The notes under the pieces: model-generated
What the model saw: only the letters and a program-made list of their open reading frames with translations
Told to the model about the DNA's origin: nothing
Databases searched by the model: none
Made by a program: the position numbers and the translations under genes
Shown here: positions 8,523-16,808 of the stretch, one piece after another
Numbering within the stretch: position 1 is the first letter of the stretch
How the letters are laid out: the number at the start of each line of letters is the position of its first letter
Origin: Bacillota bacterium
Lineage (GTDB): Bacteria; Bacillota; Clostridia; Acetivibrionales; JAEZXR01
Direction of reading: 5' to 3'
Assembly (NCBI GenBank): GCA_023419605.1
Contig: JAEZXR010000061.1
Span: 62,001 to 126,000 of the forward strand
DNA: 64,000 bases

Positions 8523-8666
8523 ATGAAACATATTAAGACTATAAACGGTTCAACTTTAAAGGATAGCCTTAAACATGGAGGATGCGGCGAATGCCAGACA
8601 TCATGCCAATCTGCATGTAAGACTTCATGCACAGTGGCAAACCAGAGCTGCCAGAACAAACACTAA
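8523..8666 (+). CDS. scfA: SCIFF ranthipeptide precursor (six cysteines)
   Basis: This 47-residue peptide starts MKHIKTINGSTLKDSLKHGG, the strongly conserved SCIFF leader. Its tail holds six cysteines (GGC-GEC-QTSC-QSAC-KTSC and NQSC) interleaved with Ser/Thr. In studied homologues the maturase links a cysteine to a threonine by a thioether, which makes SCIFF a ranthipeptide. GGGAGG lies 9 nt before the ATG at 8523; longer in-frame starts upstream are not supported. The maturase gene follows after a terminator and a fold-back repeat, so the precursor may be made in excess of the enzyme. The biological role remains poorly defined. Confidence 0.93.
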   Translation: MKHIKTINGSTLKDSLKHGGCGECQTSCQSACKTSCTVANQSCQNKH

Positions 8667-8767
8667 TTTGTAATTTATGCAGTTTTGTACATATCGGCTC
8701 TGTAGTTATCAAACATGAGCATTTGAAATTGTGCTGATGTTACTGATGTGTTGCTTATATCGCAAAT

Positions 8768-8810
8768 AAAAAGTGGAAAGTGAAAGAAACCTTTCGCTCT
8801 CCACTTTTTT
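8768..8810 (+). terminator. Terminator after the SCIFF gene
   Basis: AAAAAGTGGA-A-AG-GAAAG pairs with CTTTCGCTCTCCACTTTTTT through a 4-nt loop, giving a strong stem with a U-run. It would make the downstream maturase depend on read-through or its own promoter. Confidence 0.85.
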
Positions 8811-8824
8811 GTGTTCTTCATTAA

Positions 8825-8922
8825 AGGCGCTTAAAATAATTAAGCGGGTCTTTTTTTCTGTCCATGGCATCCATAAAGGATGTAACAGAATTATAGACCG
8901 CATTATTATTTTACAAGTGGCA
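8825..8922 (+). repeat. Covarying fold-back element, copy B (divergent core)
   Basis: The outer arms are AAAATAATTAAGCGGGTC and GACCGCATTATTATTTT. The core differs from other copies but keeps the same pairing: TTCTGT/ACAGAA replaces TTTTGC/GCAAAA, TCC/GGA replaces CCC/GGG, and ATGG/CCAT forms the apical stem. It lies directly before the SCIFF maturase ribosome site. Confidence 0.8.
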
Positions 8923-8955
8923 GTTGTATATTCTTGGAAGGAGTCAAATTGTACT

Positions 8956-10311
8956 ATGATACACAAATTCTCTATGTATGGAACCAACCTGGTGGTGGAT
9001 GTAAATAGCGGTGCTGTTCATGTCTTTGACGATGTTTCATACGAGGTTTTAGATTTTTATGAAGACCTGAACGCGGATGAAATTGTCGGAAAACTCGAAG
9101 CAAAATATGGAAGGGCACGAGTAACCGAAGCGATTGAAGAGATTGAAGGATTGAAAAAGGAAGGCCTGCTTTATTCGGAAGATGTTTATAAGGATTACAG
9201 GCCTCTCTGGGATAGGAAACCGGTTGTTAAGGCTTTATGCCTGCATATCGCACATGATTGCAACCTCCGGTGCAAATATTGTTTTGCTTCTACCGGGGAC
9301 TTTGGCGTGGGGCGTACCATGATGAGTCCGGAAGTGGGCAAACAGGCCATTGACTTTCTTATAAAAGAGTCTGCAGGTCGTAGGAACCTTGAAATTGACT
9401 TTTTTGGTGGAGAGCCTTTGATGAACTTTAATACGGTTAAAAAAATTATTGATTATGCGCGAAGCAAGGAACAGGAGCATAACAAAAAGTTTAAATTTAC
9501 CCTGACTACCAACGCCCTTCTGTTAAACGAGGAAAATAAGAAATATATTAACGAAAATATACAGAACATCGTTCTCAGTATCGATGGACGTGAAGCGACA
9601 AACGACAGAATGCGTTACAGGGTGGACGGAACGGGATGTTATAAGGATATCCTGCCGAAAATCAAGGATCTGGCAGAGTCGAGAAACCAGGATAATTATT
9701 ATGTAAGGGGAACTTTCACCAGGGAAAACCTGGATTTTGCAGCTGATGTCCTTCATCTTGCAGATCAGGGATTCAAACAGGTGTCCGTTGAGCCGGTAGT
9801 AGCCGGAAAGGATTCCGGTTATGATATAAGAGAAGAAGATTTGCCCGTTCTCTATGAAGAATATGAGAAACTGGCATTGGAGTACCATAAAAGGTGGAAA
9901 TCCGATAACTGGTTCAATTTTTTCCATTTCATGGTGGACCTCAGTCAGGGACCTTGCGTGGCGAAGCGGTTGGGAGGCTGCGGTGCAGGGCATGAGTACC
10001 TCGCCATCACGCCTGAGGGAGACATATACCCATGCCATCAATTTGTGGGTATGGAAGAATTTAAAATGGGCAATGTAGAAGAAATGTATATAAAGAGAAG
10101 TACGCAAGACCGGTTCAAAGGCTGCAATGTATACACTAAAAAGGACTGTATGGAATGCTGGGCCAAGTTTTATTGCAGCGGAGGCTGTGCAGCCAATGCC
10201 CAACAGTTTAACAATGATCTTCATACTCCGTATTCCATCGGTTGTGAACTGGAGAGAAAAAGAGTGGAATGTGCTCTTTGGCTGAAGGCCGTAGAAGGTA
10301 GTGAAGAATAA
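8956..10311 (+). CDS. scfB: SCIFF radical-SAM/SPASM maturase
   Basis: This 451-residue radical-SAM peptide-modifying enzyme is predicted to form thioether links in the SCIFF precursor encoded just upstream. An N-terminal peptide-recognition region (about 1-90) is followed by the radical-SAM cluster motif CNLRCKYC (Cys 102, 106, 109) and FFGGEP. The C-terminal SPASM/twitch region has GGCGAGHEYLAITPEGDIYPC, then CMECWAKFYCSGGC and a final Cys in IGCELE, ligands for two auxiliary Fe-S clusters. The ATG at 8956 has AAGGAG about 12 nt upstream. In-frame codons before it lie in the repeat and terminator and are not coding. Confidence 0.93.
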   Translation: MIHKFSMYGTNLVVDVNSGAVHVFDDVSYEVLDFYEDLNADEIVGKLEAKYGRARVTEAIEEIEGLKKEGLLYSEDVYKDYRPLWDRKPVVKALCLHIAHDCNLRCKYCFASTGDFGVGRTMMSPEVGKQAIDFLIKESAGRRNLEIDFFGGEPLMNFNTVKKIIDYARSKEQEHNKKFKFTLTTNALLLNEENKKYINENIQNIVLSIDGREATNDRMRYRVDGTGCYKDILPKIKDLAESRNQDNYYVRGTFTRENLDFAADVLHLADQGFKQVSVEPVVAGKDSGYDIREEDLPVLYEEYEKLALEYHKRWKSDNWFNFFHFMVDLSQGPCVAKRLGGCGAGHEYLAITPEGDIYPCHQFVGMEEFKMGNVEEMYIKRSTQDRFKGCNVYTKKDCMECWAKFYCSGGCAANAQQFNNDLHTPYSIGCELERKRVECALWLKAVEGSEE

Positions 10312-10329
10312 AACAGGGAGGTATTTCTG

Positions 10330-10842
10330 ATGCTTCACCCATATAAGAATAGCAGTCCTGCCATCCATGAGACCTGCTTTATTGCTCCCGGAGCTGCAGT
10401 TATTGGAGAAGTGGCAATGGGTAAAAATTCCAGTGTGTGGTTTAACACTGTACTCCGAGGCGATATGGCACCTATCATTATTGGCGAGAATACCAACATA
10501 CAGGATGGTTGTGTACTGCATTGCGTGCATAATAGAAAAGTAGAAATTGGAGATACTGTAACTGTAGGCCACGGCGCAATTTTGCATAGCTGTACCATTG
10601 GGGATAACTGTCTGGTCGGAATGGGTGCCATTATCCTGGATGGGGTGGAAATAGGGAAAAACTGCATTATAGGAGCGGGAAGCCTGATAACACCCAATAC
10701 GATAGTGCCGGAGGGGTCACTTGTTTTAGGAAGTCCTGCCAAAGTAAAGCGTACCTTGACACAGGAAGAGATGGAGAATATCCAGCGGAATGCCGGGGCC
10801 TATATAAAGCTGGTGCAGGATTATACGGATAGCCAACGCTAA
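10330..10842 (+). CDS. Gamma-carbonic-anhydrase-family hexapeptide-repeat protein
   Basis: The 170-residue protein is a left-handed beta-helix of hexapeptide repeats (for example ENTNIQDGCVLH, VEIGDTVTVGHGAILH, IGDNCLVGMGA), ending in a helix (LTQEEMENIQRNAGAYIKL). Likely metal-binding histidines are in DGCVLHCVH and VGHGAILHSC. This is the YrdA/PaaY/Cam-like group, in which some members hydrate CO2 and many have unknown activity. GGGAGG lies 8 nt before the ATG, 18 nt after the SCIFF maturase stop, so the two are probably cotranscribed. Confidence 0.87.
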   Translation: MLHPYKNSSPAIHETCFIAPGAAVIGEVAMGKNSSVWFNTVLRGDMAPIIIGENTNIQDGCVLHCVHNRKVEIGDTVTVGHGAILHSCTIGDNCLVGMGAIILDGVEIGKNCIIGAGSLITPNTIVPEGSLVLGSPAKVKRTLTQEEMENIQRNAGAYIKLVQDYTDSQR

Positions 10843-10949
10843 GCACTATGATTTCCAGCAGTAAAACAGCCGGTTTCCGGGATGGTTTTAATGCTGGATA
10901 AATTTTGGCCTGGAGTTGGAGATCTACAAAGCAATCGGAGGTACATAGG

Positions 10950-11615
10950 ATGCAAATGCTGACTGTAAAAGACATCAAAAATAGTGAAGAAATCAAGACA
11001 TTTTTGCGAGTAACGGAGAAACAGCTGGATGCCAATGGGTATACCGAGCATTCCTTTCGTCACGTAGGCTTGGTTTCCAAAACAGCTGGGGATATTCTTG
11101 CGGCATTAGGGTTTGAGGAAAGGGAAGTAGAGCTTGCAAGAATTGCAGGGTATCTTCATGATATCGGGAACGCCATTAACCGTGTGGATCATGCTCATTC
11201 CGGCGCAATTCTTGCCTACAGTCTTTTGACCAAAATGGGGATGGGCCCGGAAGAAGCGGCAGAGGTCATGCTTGCCATCGGAAATCATGATGAAAATACG
11301 GGAAATGCAGTAAGCCACATATCGGCGGCCTTAATTCTTGCGGATAAGTCGGATGTACATAGAGGCAGAGTAAAAAACAAGGATTTTGCCACCTTTGATA
11401 TTCACGACCGGGTTAATTATGCGGTAGAGGACTCCTCCATCCATATAAACAAAACGGATAAGCAGGCTGTCTTGAAGCTGACCATTGACACCAAGATATG
11501 TCCTGTGATGGACTATTTTGAGATCTTTCTGGCGAGAATGAGCATGTGCCGGAGGGCCGCAGAATACCTGGGATTGAAATTCCAGCTCATCATAAATGGA
11601 AATCAGCTTCTGTAA
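10950..11615 (+). CDS. HD-domain phosphohydrolase
   Basis: The 221-residue protein has the HD-superfamily metal-binding pattern: HSFRH near residue 35-39, GYLHDIGN (the HD pair near 70) and GNHDENTG further on. HD proteins hydrolyse phosphoesters, often nucleotides; the substrate cannot be read here. I choose the ATG at 10950 because CGGAGGT lies just upstream, while an earlier in-frame start at 10905 has none. It sits between the SCIFF/carbonic anhydrase genes and secDF. A second, shorter HD protein occurs at 26710. Confidence 0.82.
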   Translation: MQMLTVKDIKNSEEIKTFLRVTEKQLDANGYTEHSFRHVGLVSKTAGDILAALGFEEREVELARIAGYLHDIGNAINRVDHAHSGAILAYSLLTKMGMGPEEAAEVMLAIGNHDENTGNAVSHISAALILADKSDVHRGRVKNKDFATFDIHDRVNYAVEDSSIHINKTDKQAVLKLTIDTKICPVMDYFEIFLARMSMCRRAAEYLGLKFQLIINGNQLL

Positions 11616-11652
11616 AACTTTTACATCACAAAAGTGTAAAAGCTGTAAAGTA

Positions 11653-11681
11653 TTGACGGAAATTTTCTATAGTTATATAAT
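11653..11681 (+). promoter_or_regulatory. SigA promoter of secD-secF
   Basis: TTGACG (11653-11658), 17-bp spacer and perfect TATAAT (11676-11681), 40 bp before secD. The CTTTTACA/TGTAAAAG hairpin just upstream (about 11618-11640) may end the HD gene transcript. Confidence 0.75.
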
Positions 11682-11720
11682 ATCTTCATGCGGACTAGAT
11701 CAAAAGGGGGATTATTGCAT

Positions 11721-13013
11721 ATGAGGACAAGCAATTGGGTTAAACTATTTTCGGTTATCATCATAATCGGACTTTTAACCTATATCACAAATTTTGGTTT
11801 GAATTTGTTCGGATTATATATTCCGGGCGCGAAAGACATCAGAACAGGTATCGATATCAATGGAGGTATTGATGCCACTTTATTTGCTATCAAAGAAGAC
11901 GGAAGCAAACCGACAGAAGCAGAACTTGAATCGGCAAAGGTCATTATGGGAAAAAGATTGGATGCTAAGAACATCGTTGATAGGGATATAACCACCGATG
12001 CTACGAATGGCAGCATCGTAATCAGAATTCCTTGGAAAGCTGGGGAAAAGGATTTTAACCCGCAAAAAGCGATTGATGAACTTGGGAAGACTGCACTTTT
12101 GACTTTCCAGGAAGTCGATGAAACAAAGAAGGATGGCAATGGCGCATATCTGCCTACAGGAAAAATTGTTCTTCAGGGTATCCAGGTAAAAAATGCGAGA
12201 CCTGAGACAAATCCTGAGACAGGGGCAATGGATGTTGCACTGGAACTGAATGACGAGGGTGCAAGAAACTTTGAGGAAGCTACAGGAAGACTGATTGGTA
12301 AGCCCATTGCCATTTTTATGGATGACCAGTTGATTTCTGCTCCCACTGTAAATGACAGAATTTCCGGCGGAAAAGCGGTTATAACCGGGCAGAGGGATGC
12401 GGTAGAAGCATCGAATCTCGCGGCTACTATAAGAGCAGGTGCACTTCCGTTTAAACTTGAAACAAAGCAAGTTAACTCCATCAGCCCGATGCTGGGTAAG
12501 GGAGCACTTGATACAAGTATTCTTGCAGGTATGGTAGCATTTGGTTTGGTATGCCTCTTTATGATTTCCTATTATAGATTACCGGGTCTTATTGCATGTG
12601 TTGCATTGCTGGGTCAGACCATCATGCAGTTGCTGGCGATTTCATGGCCTGGACTGACATTAACCCTGCCAGGTATCGCAGGTATTATCCTGTCCATCGG
12701 TATGGGAGTTGACGCGAATGTTATCACAGCGGAAAGAATCAAGGAAGAGCTTAAGAGTGGAAAATCACTCCGTGCTGCAGTGGATGCCGGATTTGATCGA
12801 GCATTTACAGCAATCTTTGATGGTAACATTACGGTGTTGATTGTTGCTGTAATTCTTTACATCTTTGGAACCGGAGCAATGCTTTCCTTTGCATATTCAT
12901 TGGGTATCGGAGTATTGCTGAACTTTGTAAACGGTGTTACGATTTCAAGAATTCTCATAAAATCCGTATCAAATCTGAAAGCAGCTAAGAAAAACTGGCT
13001 GTATGGGGCATAA
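11721..13013 (+). CDS. secD: Protein translocase subunit SecD
   Basis: SecD, with SecF, uses the proton or ion gradient to aid late steps of Sec export. The 430-residue protein has an N-terminal helix (about 7-28), a large extracytoplasmic domain with DIRTGIDINGGIDATL, and RSND-type helices from about residue 265 with GIAGIILSIGMGVDANVITAERIKEE, the conserved SecD signature. I start at 11721, with AAAGGGGG upstream; an ATG at 11688 adds eleven atypical residues. secF follows after 14 nt and yajC lies 4 kb upstream. Confidence 0.95.
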   Translation: MRTSNWVKLFSVIIIIGLLTYITNFGLNLFGLYIPGAKDIRTGIDINGGIDATLFAIKEDGSKPTEAELESAKVIMGKRLDAKNIVDRDITTDATNGSIVIRIPWKAGEKDFNPQKAIDELGKTALLTFQEVDETKKDGNGAYLPTGKIVLQGIQVKNARPETNPETGAMDVALELNDEGARNFEEATGRLIGKPIAIFMDDQLISAPTVNDRISGGKAVITGQRDAVEASNLAATIRAGALPFKLETKQVNSISPMLGKGALDTSILAGMVAFGLVCLFMISYYRLPGLIACVALLGQTIMQLLAISWPGLTLTLPGIAGIILSIGMGVDANVITAERIKEELKSGKSLRAAVDAGFDRAFTAIFDGNITVLIVAVILYIFGTGAMLSFAYSLGIGVLLNFVNGVTISRILIKSVSNLKAAKKNWLYGA

Positions 13014-13027
13014 GGAGGGGATAAGAC

Positions 13028-13978
13028 ATGTTGGATATCATAGGAAAAAGGAATTACTTTTTTGCATTGTCAATCATCCTCATACTTGCAGGGGTTGTTG
13101 CTGCATTTGTGAATGGAGTGAAGCTTGATATACAGTTCCAGGGTGGTACTATCATCCAGATGCAGGTAAATGACTCCAATGTCGATACGCAAAAGGCACA
13201 GGATGTTGTAAAGAAGGCAATCGGTAAGGAAACCAACGCACAGCATTCACAGACCATTGATGCGGAGAATGCAGGTAAGAAAATCGACCTTTTGGTTTTA
13301 AATATTGGAAGTGAAGATACATTAACCGGAGATGAAGTGAATAAAGTGGTAGAAGCGATCCGAAGTGAATTTAATGTCAAAGCGGATTCGGAAGTTAGTG
13401 TAAACAGCGTAGCTCCTTTCATCGGTAAGGAAATCATGGAAAATGGTTTGAAGGCTGTTATCTGGGCTTCGATTCTTATTATACTGTACATCTGGTGGAG
13501 ATTTAGCACGATCTCCGGGCTTTCTGCCGGCGTTATGGCTTTGGTTGCTCTGTTACATGATGCAGCGATGGCAACGGCAGCCTATATTATATTCCAGATA
13601 CCGTTGAACGAACTCTATATAGCGACGATATTGACGATATTAGGCTATTCTATCAATGATACCATCGTTATTTATGATAGAATCAGAGAGAATACCAAGC
13701 TGTTTAAGAAGATGCCTATTGGCGAATTGGTAAACAAAAGTATTAATCAGTCCTTAACTCGTTCCATCAACACCAGTGTTGCAATATTTATCAGTATTGC
13801 AACGGTGTATGTATTTGCAGCTATCAATAACATCGGAACTATGAGGGACTTCGCTCTGCCGATGATGATTGGTACTATCAGTGGTTGTTATTCCACTATA
13901 TTCATTGCAGGTCCATTGTGGGTTATGTGGAAGGAGCACCAGGCAAAGAAAAAGATCGCAGCGAAGCATGCGGCATAA
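13028..13978 (+). CDS. secF: Protein translocase subunit SecF
   Basis: This 316-residue partner of SecD has an N-terminal helix, the motif LDIQFQGGTIIQ at the start of the extracytoplasmic domain and five further helices. The SecF signature LYIATILTILGYSINDTIVIYDRIREN (two adjoining segments near 198-225) is intact. AAGGAGGGG lies 7-8 nt before the ATG. It is cotranscribed with secD and ends at the hairpin terminator duplicated by the adjacent IS insertion. Confidence 0.96.
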   Translation: MLDIIGKRNYFFALSIILILAGVVAAFVNGVKLDIQFQGGTIIQMQVNDSNVDTQKAQDVVKKAIGKETNAQHSQTIDAENAGKKIDLLVLNIGSEDTLTGDEVNKVVEAIRSEFNVKADSEVSVNSVAPFIGKEIMENGLKAVIWASILIILYIWWRFSTISGLSAGVMALVALLHDAAMATAAYIIFQIPLNELYIATILTILGYSINDTIVIYDRIRENTKLFKKMPIGELVNKSINQSLTRSINTSVAIFISIATVYVFAAINNIGTMRDFALPMMIGTISGCYSTIFIAGPLWVMWKEHQAKKKIAAKHAA

Positions 13979-13988
13979 TAATAGCAAT

Positions 13989-14023
13989 AAAAAAGTGCGG
14001 GTACAAAGTACCCGCACGTTTTT
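13989..14023 (+). terminator. secF terminator = left 35-bp target duplication of the IS
   Basis: GTGCGGGTAC-AAA-GTACCCGCAC preceded by A6 and followed by GTTTTT. The same 35 bases, with one mismatch, recur at 15621-15655 on the other side of the insertion sequence. Confidence 0.9.
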
Positions 14024-14129
14024 ATTCAGGCTGTTGACAAACATAATTTGCCAACAGCCTTTTTCATGTAATTACCAAGGAAAAAGAGAGCAATGTATAG
14101 TAAAATAAGGGTTTAGAGGGGGTTATACA

Positions 14130-14735
14130 ATGCTTAAAATAACAGATAAAAAAGTAGATTTAACAAACTATGAGTTTGTTTGCATAGATAACATGGTTCC
14201 ACAGGATCATATTTTAAGAAAGATCGATCAACATATTGATTTCACATTCATTGACGGTCTCGTAAAAGATCTCTACTGTCCCGATAACGGCAGACCCGCA
14301 GTAGATCCCAAGATTCTTTTTAAGATGCTTTTTTTAGGATATCTCTTTGGGATTCGCTCAGAAAAGCAGGTTGTACGAGATGTAGAAGTAAATGTAGCAT
14401 ACCGGTGGTTTCTGGGATATACCCTTACAGATAAAATCATAGATGCTTCTACTATCAGTCAAAACAGAATACGCCGCTTTAAAGGGACCGATATATTCCA
14501 ACAAATATTTGATCATATTGTAATCCAAGCCATCGAGTATAAACTCGTAAGTGGAAAGGTGCTGTATACAGACTCTACCCACCTAAAAGCAAATGCGAAT
14601 AAAAAGAAATATATAGAACAAGAAGTGAAGAAGTCTGTGAAGGAATATGTGGAAGACCTGGATAGAGCCGTGGAAGCAGACAGGGAAAGCCACGGTAAGA
14701 AACCTCTAAAAAAAAAGACTTTGAACCTGAATTAA
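14130..14735 (+). CDS. IS1182-like transposase, N-terminal frame
   Basis: This 201-residue frame carries the N-terminal helix-turn-helix region (MVPQDHILRKIDQHIDF, GRPAVDPKILFKMLFLGYLFG) and the start of the catalytic domain. The first catalytic Asp is probably in VLYTDSTHLKANANK (near 150). Frame 0 ends at 14735, shortly after an A-run, and the rest of the protein continues in the -1 frame from 14717. At the overlap the codons are CTA AAA AAA AAG, which contain the slippery heptamer A AAA AAG. AGAGGGGG lies before the ATG. It may be a programmed frameshift or simply an inactivating indel. Confidence 0.85.
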   Translation: MLKITDKKVDLTNYEFVCIDNMVPQDHILRKIDQHIDFTFIDGLVKDLYCPDNGRPAVDPKILFKMLFLGYLFGIRSEKQVVRDVEVNVAYRWFLGYTLTDKIIDASTISQNRIRRFKGTDIFQQIFDHIVIQAIEYKLVSGKVLYTDSTHLKANANKKKYIEQEVKKSVKEYVEDLDRAVEADRESHGKKPLKKKTLNLN

Positions 14736-15613
14736 GCAAAATCAAAGTAAGTACGACAGACCCTGAAAGTGGGTATATGGTGAGGGATGGAAAGCCCAAA
14801 GGCTTCTTCTATCTTGATCACAGAACTGTTGATATTAAATATAATATCATTACGGATGTCCATGTTACTCCTGGTAATATCAATGATGTTGATCCATACA
14901 TCGCAAGATTAGATCGACAAATTTCCAGGTTCAAGTTTGATGTCAGGTATGTAGGGCTTGATGCCGGATACTTTGCCAACCCCATATGTAAAAGGCTGTC
15001 GGAAAGAAACATTCAAGGTGTTATCGGGTTCAGACTAGGTCCTCATGTAAAAGGAAAACACAATAAATATAAATTTCAATACGTTAAAGAACTTGATATT
15101 TGTGTCTGTCCAGATCTTAGGGCACTAAAATATAAGACGACAGCTAGGGACGGGTATAAGGAATATGTAAGTGATCCTGAAGATTGTAGATTCTGTTCTC
15201 AAAGGGAACAATGTCTTACAGATAAGAGTGATCGCAGAACCATACGACGTCACGTCTGGGAGGAACACAAAGACCAGGTTTGGCGATTTACCAAGACGGA
15301 TAAGGGCAAGAAACTTTACAAGAAAAGAAAAGAGACCGTAGAGCGAAGCTTTGCAGATTCAAAAGAACTGCATGGGCTTCGCTATTGCAGGTTACGGGGG
15401 TTACTGAATGTAAGTGAACAGTGCCTGCTCACAGCAGCAGCCCAGAACATAAAGAAGATAGCCATGGTACTCGCCAGGCGTTCTTCTTATCGATCTCCTA
15501 AAAATATATTCCAAATCCTGGATATATTAATCGTAGAGATACATATACTTTCCAATAATTATGTAAATAAAAGTAAAAACCACCAAGTTGGTAACTTGAT
15601 GGTTAGTCATTAA
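14717..15613 (+). CDS. IS1182-like transposase, C-terminal frame
   Basis: Read in the -1 frame from 14717 (DFEPELSKIKVSTTDPESGY...), this supplies the rest of the transposase. It includes GFFYLDHRTVDIKYNIITDVHVT, the second catalytic Asp region VRYVGLDAGYFA, a Cys-rich insert (CVCPD ... CRFCSQREQC) and the KKRKETVERSFADSKELHGL motif with the catalytic Glu. The frame is open from 14699 (a TAA at 14696 closes it upstream), so it overlaps the first frame by about 37 nt. The first ATG is at 14777 but has no ribosome site, which favours translation by frameshifting if it is made at all. Confidence 0.83.
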   Translation, partial: DFEPELSKIKVSTTDPESGYMVRDGKPKGFFYLDHRTVDIKYNIITDVHVTPGNINDVDPYIARLDRQISRFKFDVRYVGLDAGYFANPICKRLSERNIQGVIGFRLGPHVKGKHNKYKFQYVKELDICVCPDLRALKYKTTARDGYKEYVSDPEDCRFCSQREQCLTDKSDRRTIRRHVWEEHKDQVWRFTKTDKGKKLYKKRKETVERSFADSKELHGLRYCRLRGLLNVSEQCLLTAAAQNIKKIAMVLARRSSYRSPKNIFQILDILIVEIHILSNNYVNKSKNHQVGNLMVSH

Positions 15614-15620
15614 CCTGAAT

Positions 15621-15655
15621 AAAAAAGTGCGGGTACAAAGTACCCGCACTTTTTT
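15621..15655 (+). terminator. Duplicated secF terminator, right target repeat
   Basis: This is a second copy of the A6-GTGCGGGTAC-AAA-GTACCCGCAC-T6 hairpin, directly after the right IS end. Its downstream flank (ATTGTTTG) represents the original sequence after secF. Confidence 0.9.
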
Positions 15656-15683
15656 ATTGTTTGTTCCGATACCTCGGGACAAA

Positions 15684-15711
15684 TAAAAAACACCTGCTAT
15701 TCAGGTGTTGT
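15684..15711 (-). terminator. Terminator of the 90-residue membrane protein gene
   Basis: On the minus strand AACACCTG-AATAG-CAGGTGTT is followed by TTTTATTT, about 27 nt after the stop codon. Confidence 0.8.
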
Positions 15712-15737
15712 AGAAAGTCTATTCTATAGGCTATTTA

Positions 15738-16010
15738 CTAATTCTTCTTAAAAATAAAGTCCATGATTAATGCTCCAAGGACTACCTCTGCAAATACAGT
15801 AAAACTGGACTTCACTATGTTAAGAGCGATAAACTCAAAGTATGAATCGTATCCGATCATGAAGTGGTTCATAACCACCAGGAGGGTTCCAACTGCGAAC
15901 AGGGCCAGGAAGGCCTGAGTTCCGTATTTAAGTAAAAGTTTAGGAATGTGCTCCAGTTTTTTAAACTGTGTGAATATTTTTTCAATGCCCCTTACGATAA
16001 TTGATTGCAT
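15738..16010 (-). CDS. Small two-helix membrane protein, unknown
   Basis: The 90-residue protein starts MQSIIVRGIEKIFTQFKKLEHIP, a basic amphipathic segment. Two hydrophobic helices follow (about 32-48 and 58-84), and it ends FIFKKN. On the minus strand AAAGGATGG precedes the ATG at 16010, and a clear terminator lies downstream, so the gene is well delimited. I do not recognise the family. No catalytic motif is present. Confidence 0.65.
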   Translation of the reverse strand: MQSIIVRGIEKIFTQFKKLEHIPKLLLKYGTQAFLALFAVGTLLVVMNHFMIGYDSYFEFIALNIVKSSFTVFAEVVLGALIMDFIFKKN

Positions 16011-16338
16011 AGCTCACAACCATCCTTTCCCCACTATATTTTCAATACCAACTAGGCACTATGTTAACATAATATGCGCATACAAACAACCAGTAATATT
16101 TTCTAGTTATCGAGTCCAACCACGATAGGACAAAAACTTTTCTCTATTTTCTGTGATAATTACGTTTGTTTCGACATATAATCCCTCGGAGTTTCCATAA
16201 ACAGGAACATAAATGTCAAAAAGATGATAAAATACGAACTTTTGGGCGAAACTTTACTGTATAAAAATCTTTGGCAATACTATATAATTTGCCTATAAAG
16301 AAAAATTGATAAATATCCATGAAGGGGGTTATGAAAAT

Positions 16339-16650
16339 ATGATAAATAAGCATTTGGAGAGAATGATAAAATTGGACAAGGAAGAACTTATAGATGAGAT
16401 CAAGTATCCGATGAAGCTGGAGTATTATATAACAGAAAGTGAAATAGAAGAGCAGGATGAATTGCAGGGTATCAAAGCTTACGGCATCGAGATTGTAAAG
16501 CTAACAGGCGGCTTGGAAGTTGAAAGGGAGCTGGTTAGGAATTACTGCTGCAATGAGAATACTGCGAGGAACACCATTTGCTTGCTTGCAGATAATAGTG
16601 TAACTCCTTCGGGTTTACATCTTGTATTGGACAATTTGATTGGAGTTTAA
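16339..16650 (+). CDS. Small conserved clostridial protein, DUF6514-like
   Basis: The 103-residue protein begins MINKHLERMIKLDKEELIDE, then YYITESEIEEQ and KAYGIEIVKLTG. It ends VTPSGLHLVLDNLIGV, a layout like the DUF6514 family of small clostridial proteins (identification from memory). GAAGGGGG precedes the ATG at 16339; a TTG at 16306 is in frame but lacks a ribosome site. A TTCGACA sequence (minus-strand 0A-box core) occurs at 16170-16176 in the upstream gap. It is a single-gene unit closed by a strong terminator. Its function is unknown. Confidence 0.65.
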   Translation: MINKHLERMIKLDKEELIDEIKYPMKLEYYITESEIEEQDELQGIKAYGIEIVKLTGGLEVERELVRNYCCNENTARNTICLLADNSVTPSGLHLVLDNLIGV

Positions 16651-16655
16651 GGAAG

Positions 16656-16684
16656 AAATGCCGGCGAAAAGCCGGCATTTTTTA
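16656..16684 (+). terminator. Intrinsic terminator
   Basis: ATGCCGGC-GAAAA-GCCGGCAT followed by T5, just after the small DUF6514-like gene. Confidence 0.9.
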
Positions 16685-16808
16685 TGTGAAAGAATGCTAT
16701 TTATTGACAATGAGGATTTTGTAATGTATATTCATTATTTAAGTAAACTATAGATAAATACTAAAATTAATAAAGCCATATATGTGTTGGAAGGGGTTTA
16801 CAAGTACT

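Larger units (their letters stand above)
14024..15620 (+). mobile_element. IS1182-like insertion sequence (about 1.6 kb)
   Basis: The element is bounded by imperfect inverted ends, ATTCAGGCTGTTGAC on the left and the complement of ATTCAGGTTAATGAC on the right (12 of 15 match). It carries one DDE transposase read in two overlapping frames. Each end also has a subterminal hairpin: AGGCTGTTG/CAACAGCCT on the left and ACCACCAAGTT/AACTTGATGGT on the right. It is flanked by a 35-bp direct repeat that is a complete transcription terminator. Long palindromic target duplications fit what I recall of the IS1182 family. Confidence 0.85.

Noticed and set aside
9523..10587. A 354-residue open frame on the minus strand
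   Set aside because: It lies antisense to the SCIFF maturase and the carbonic-anhydrase-like gene, whose motifs are intact; composition is not protein-like and no ribosome site is present.
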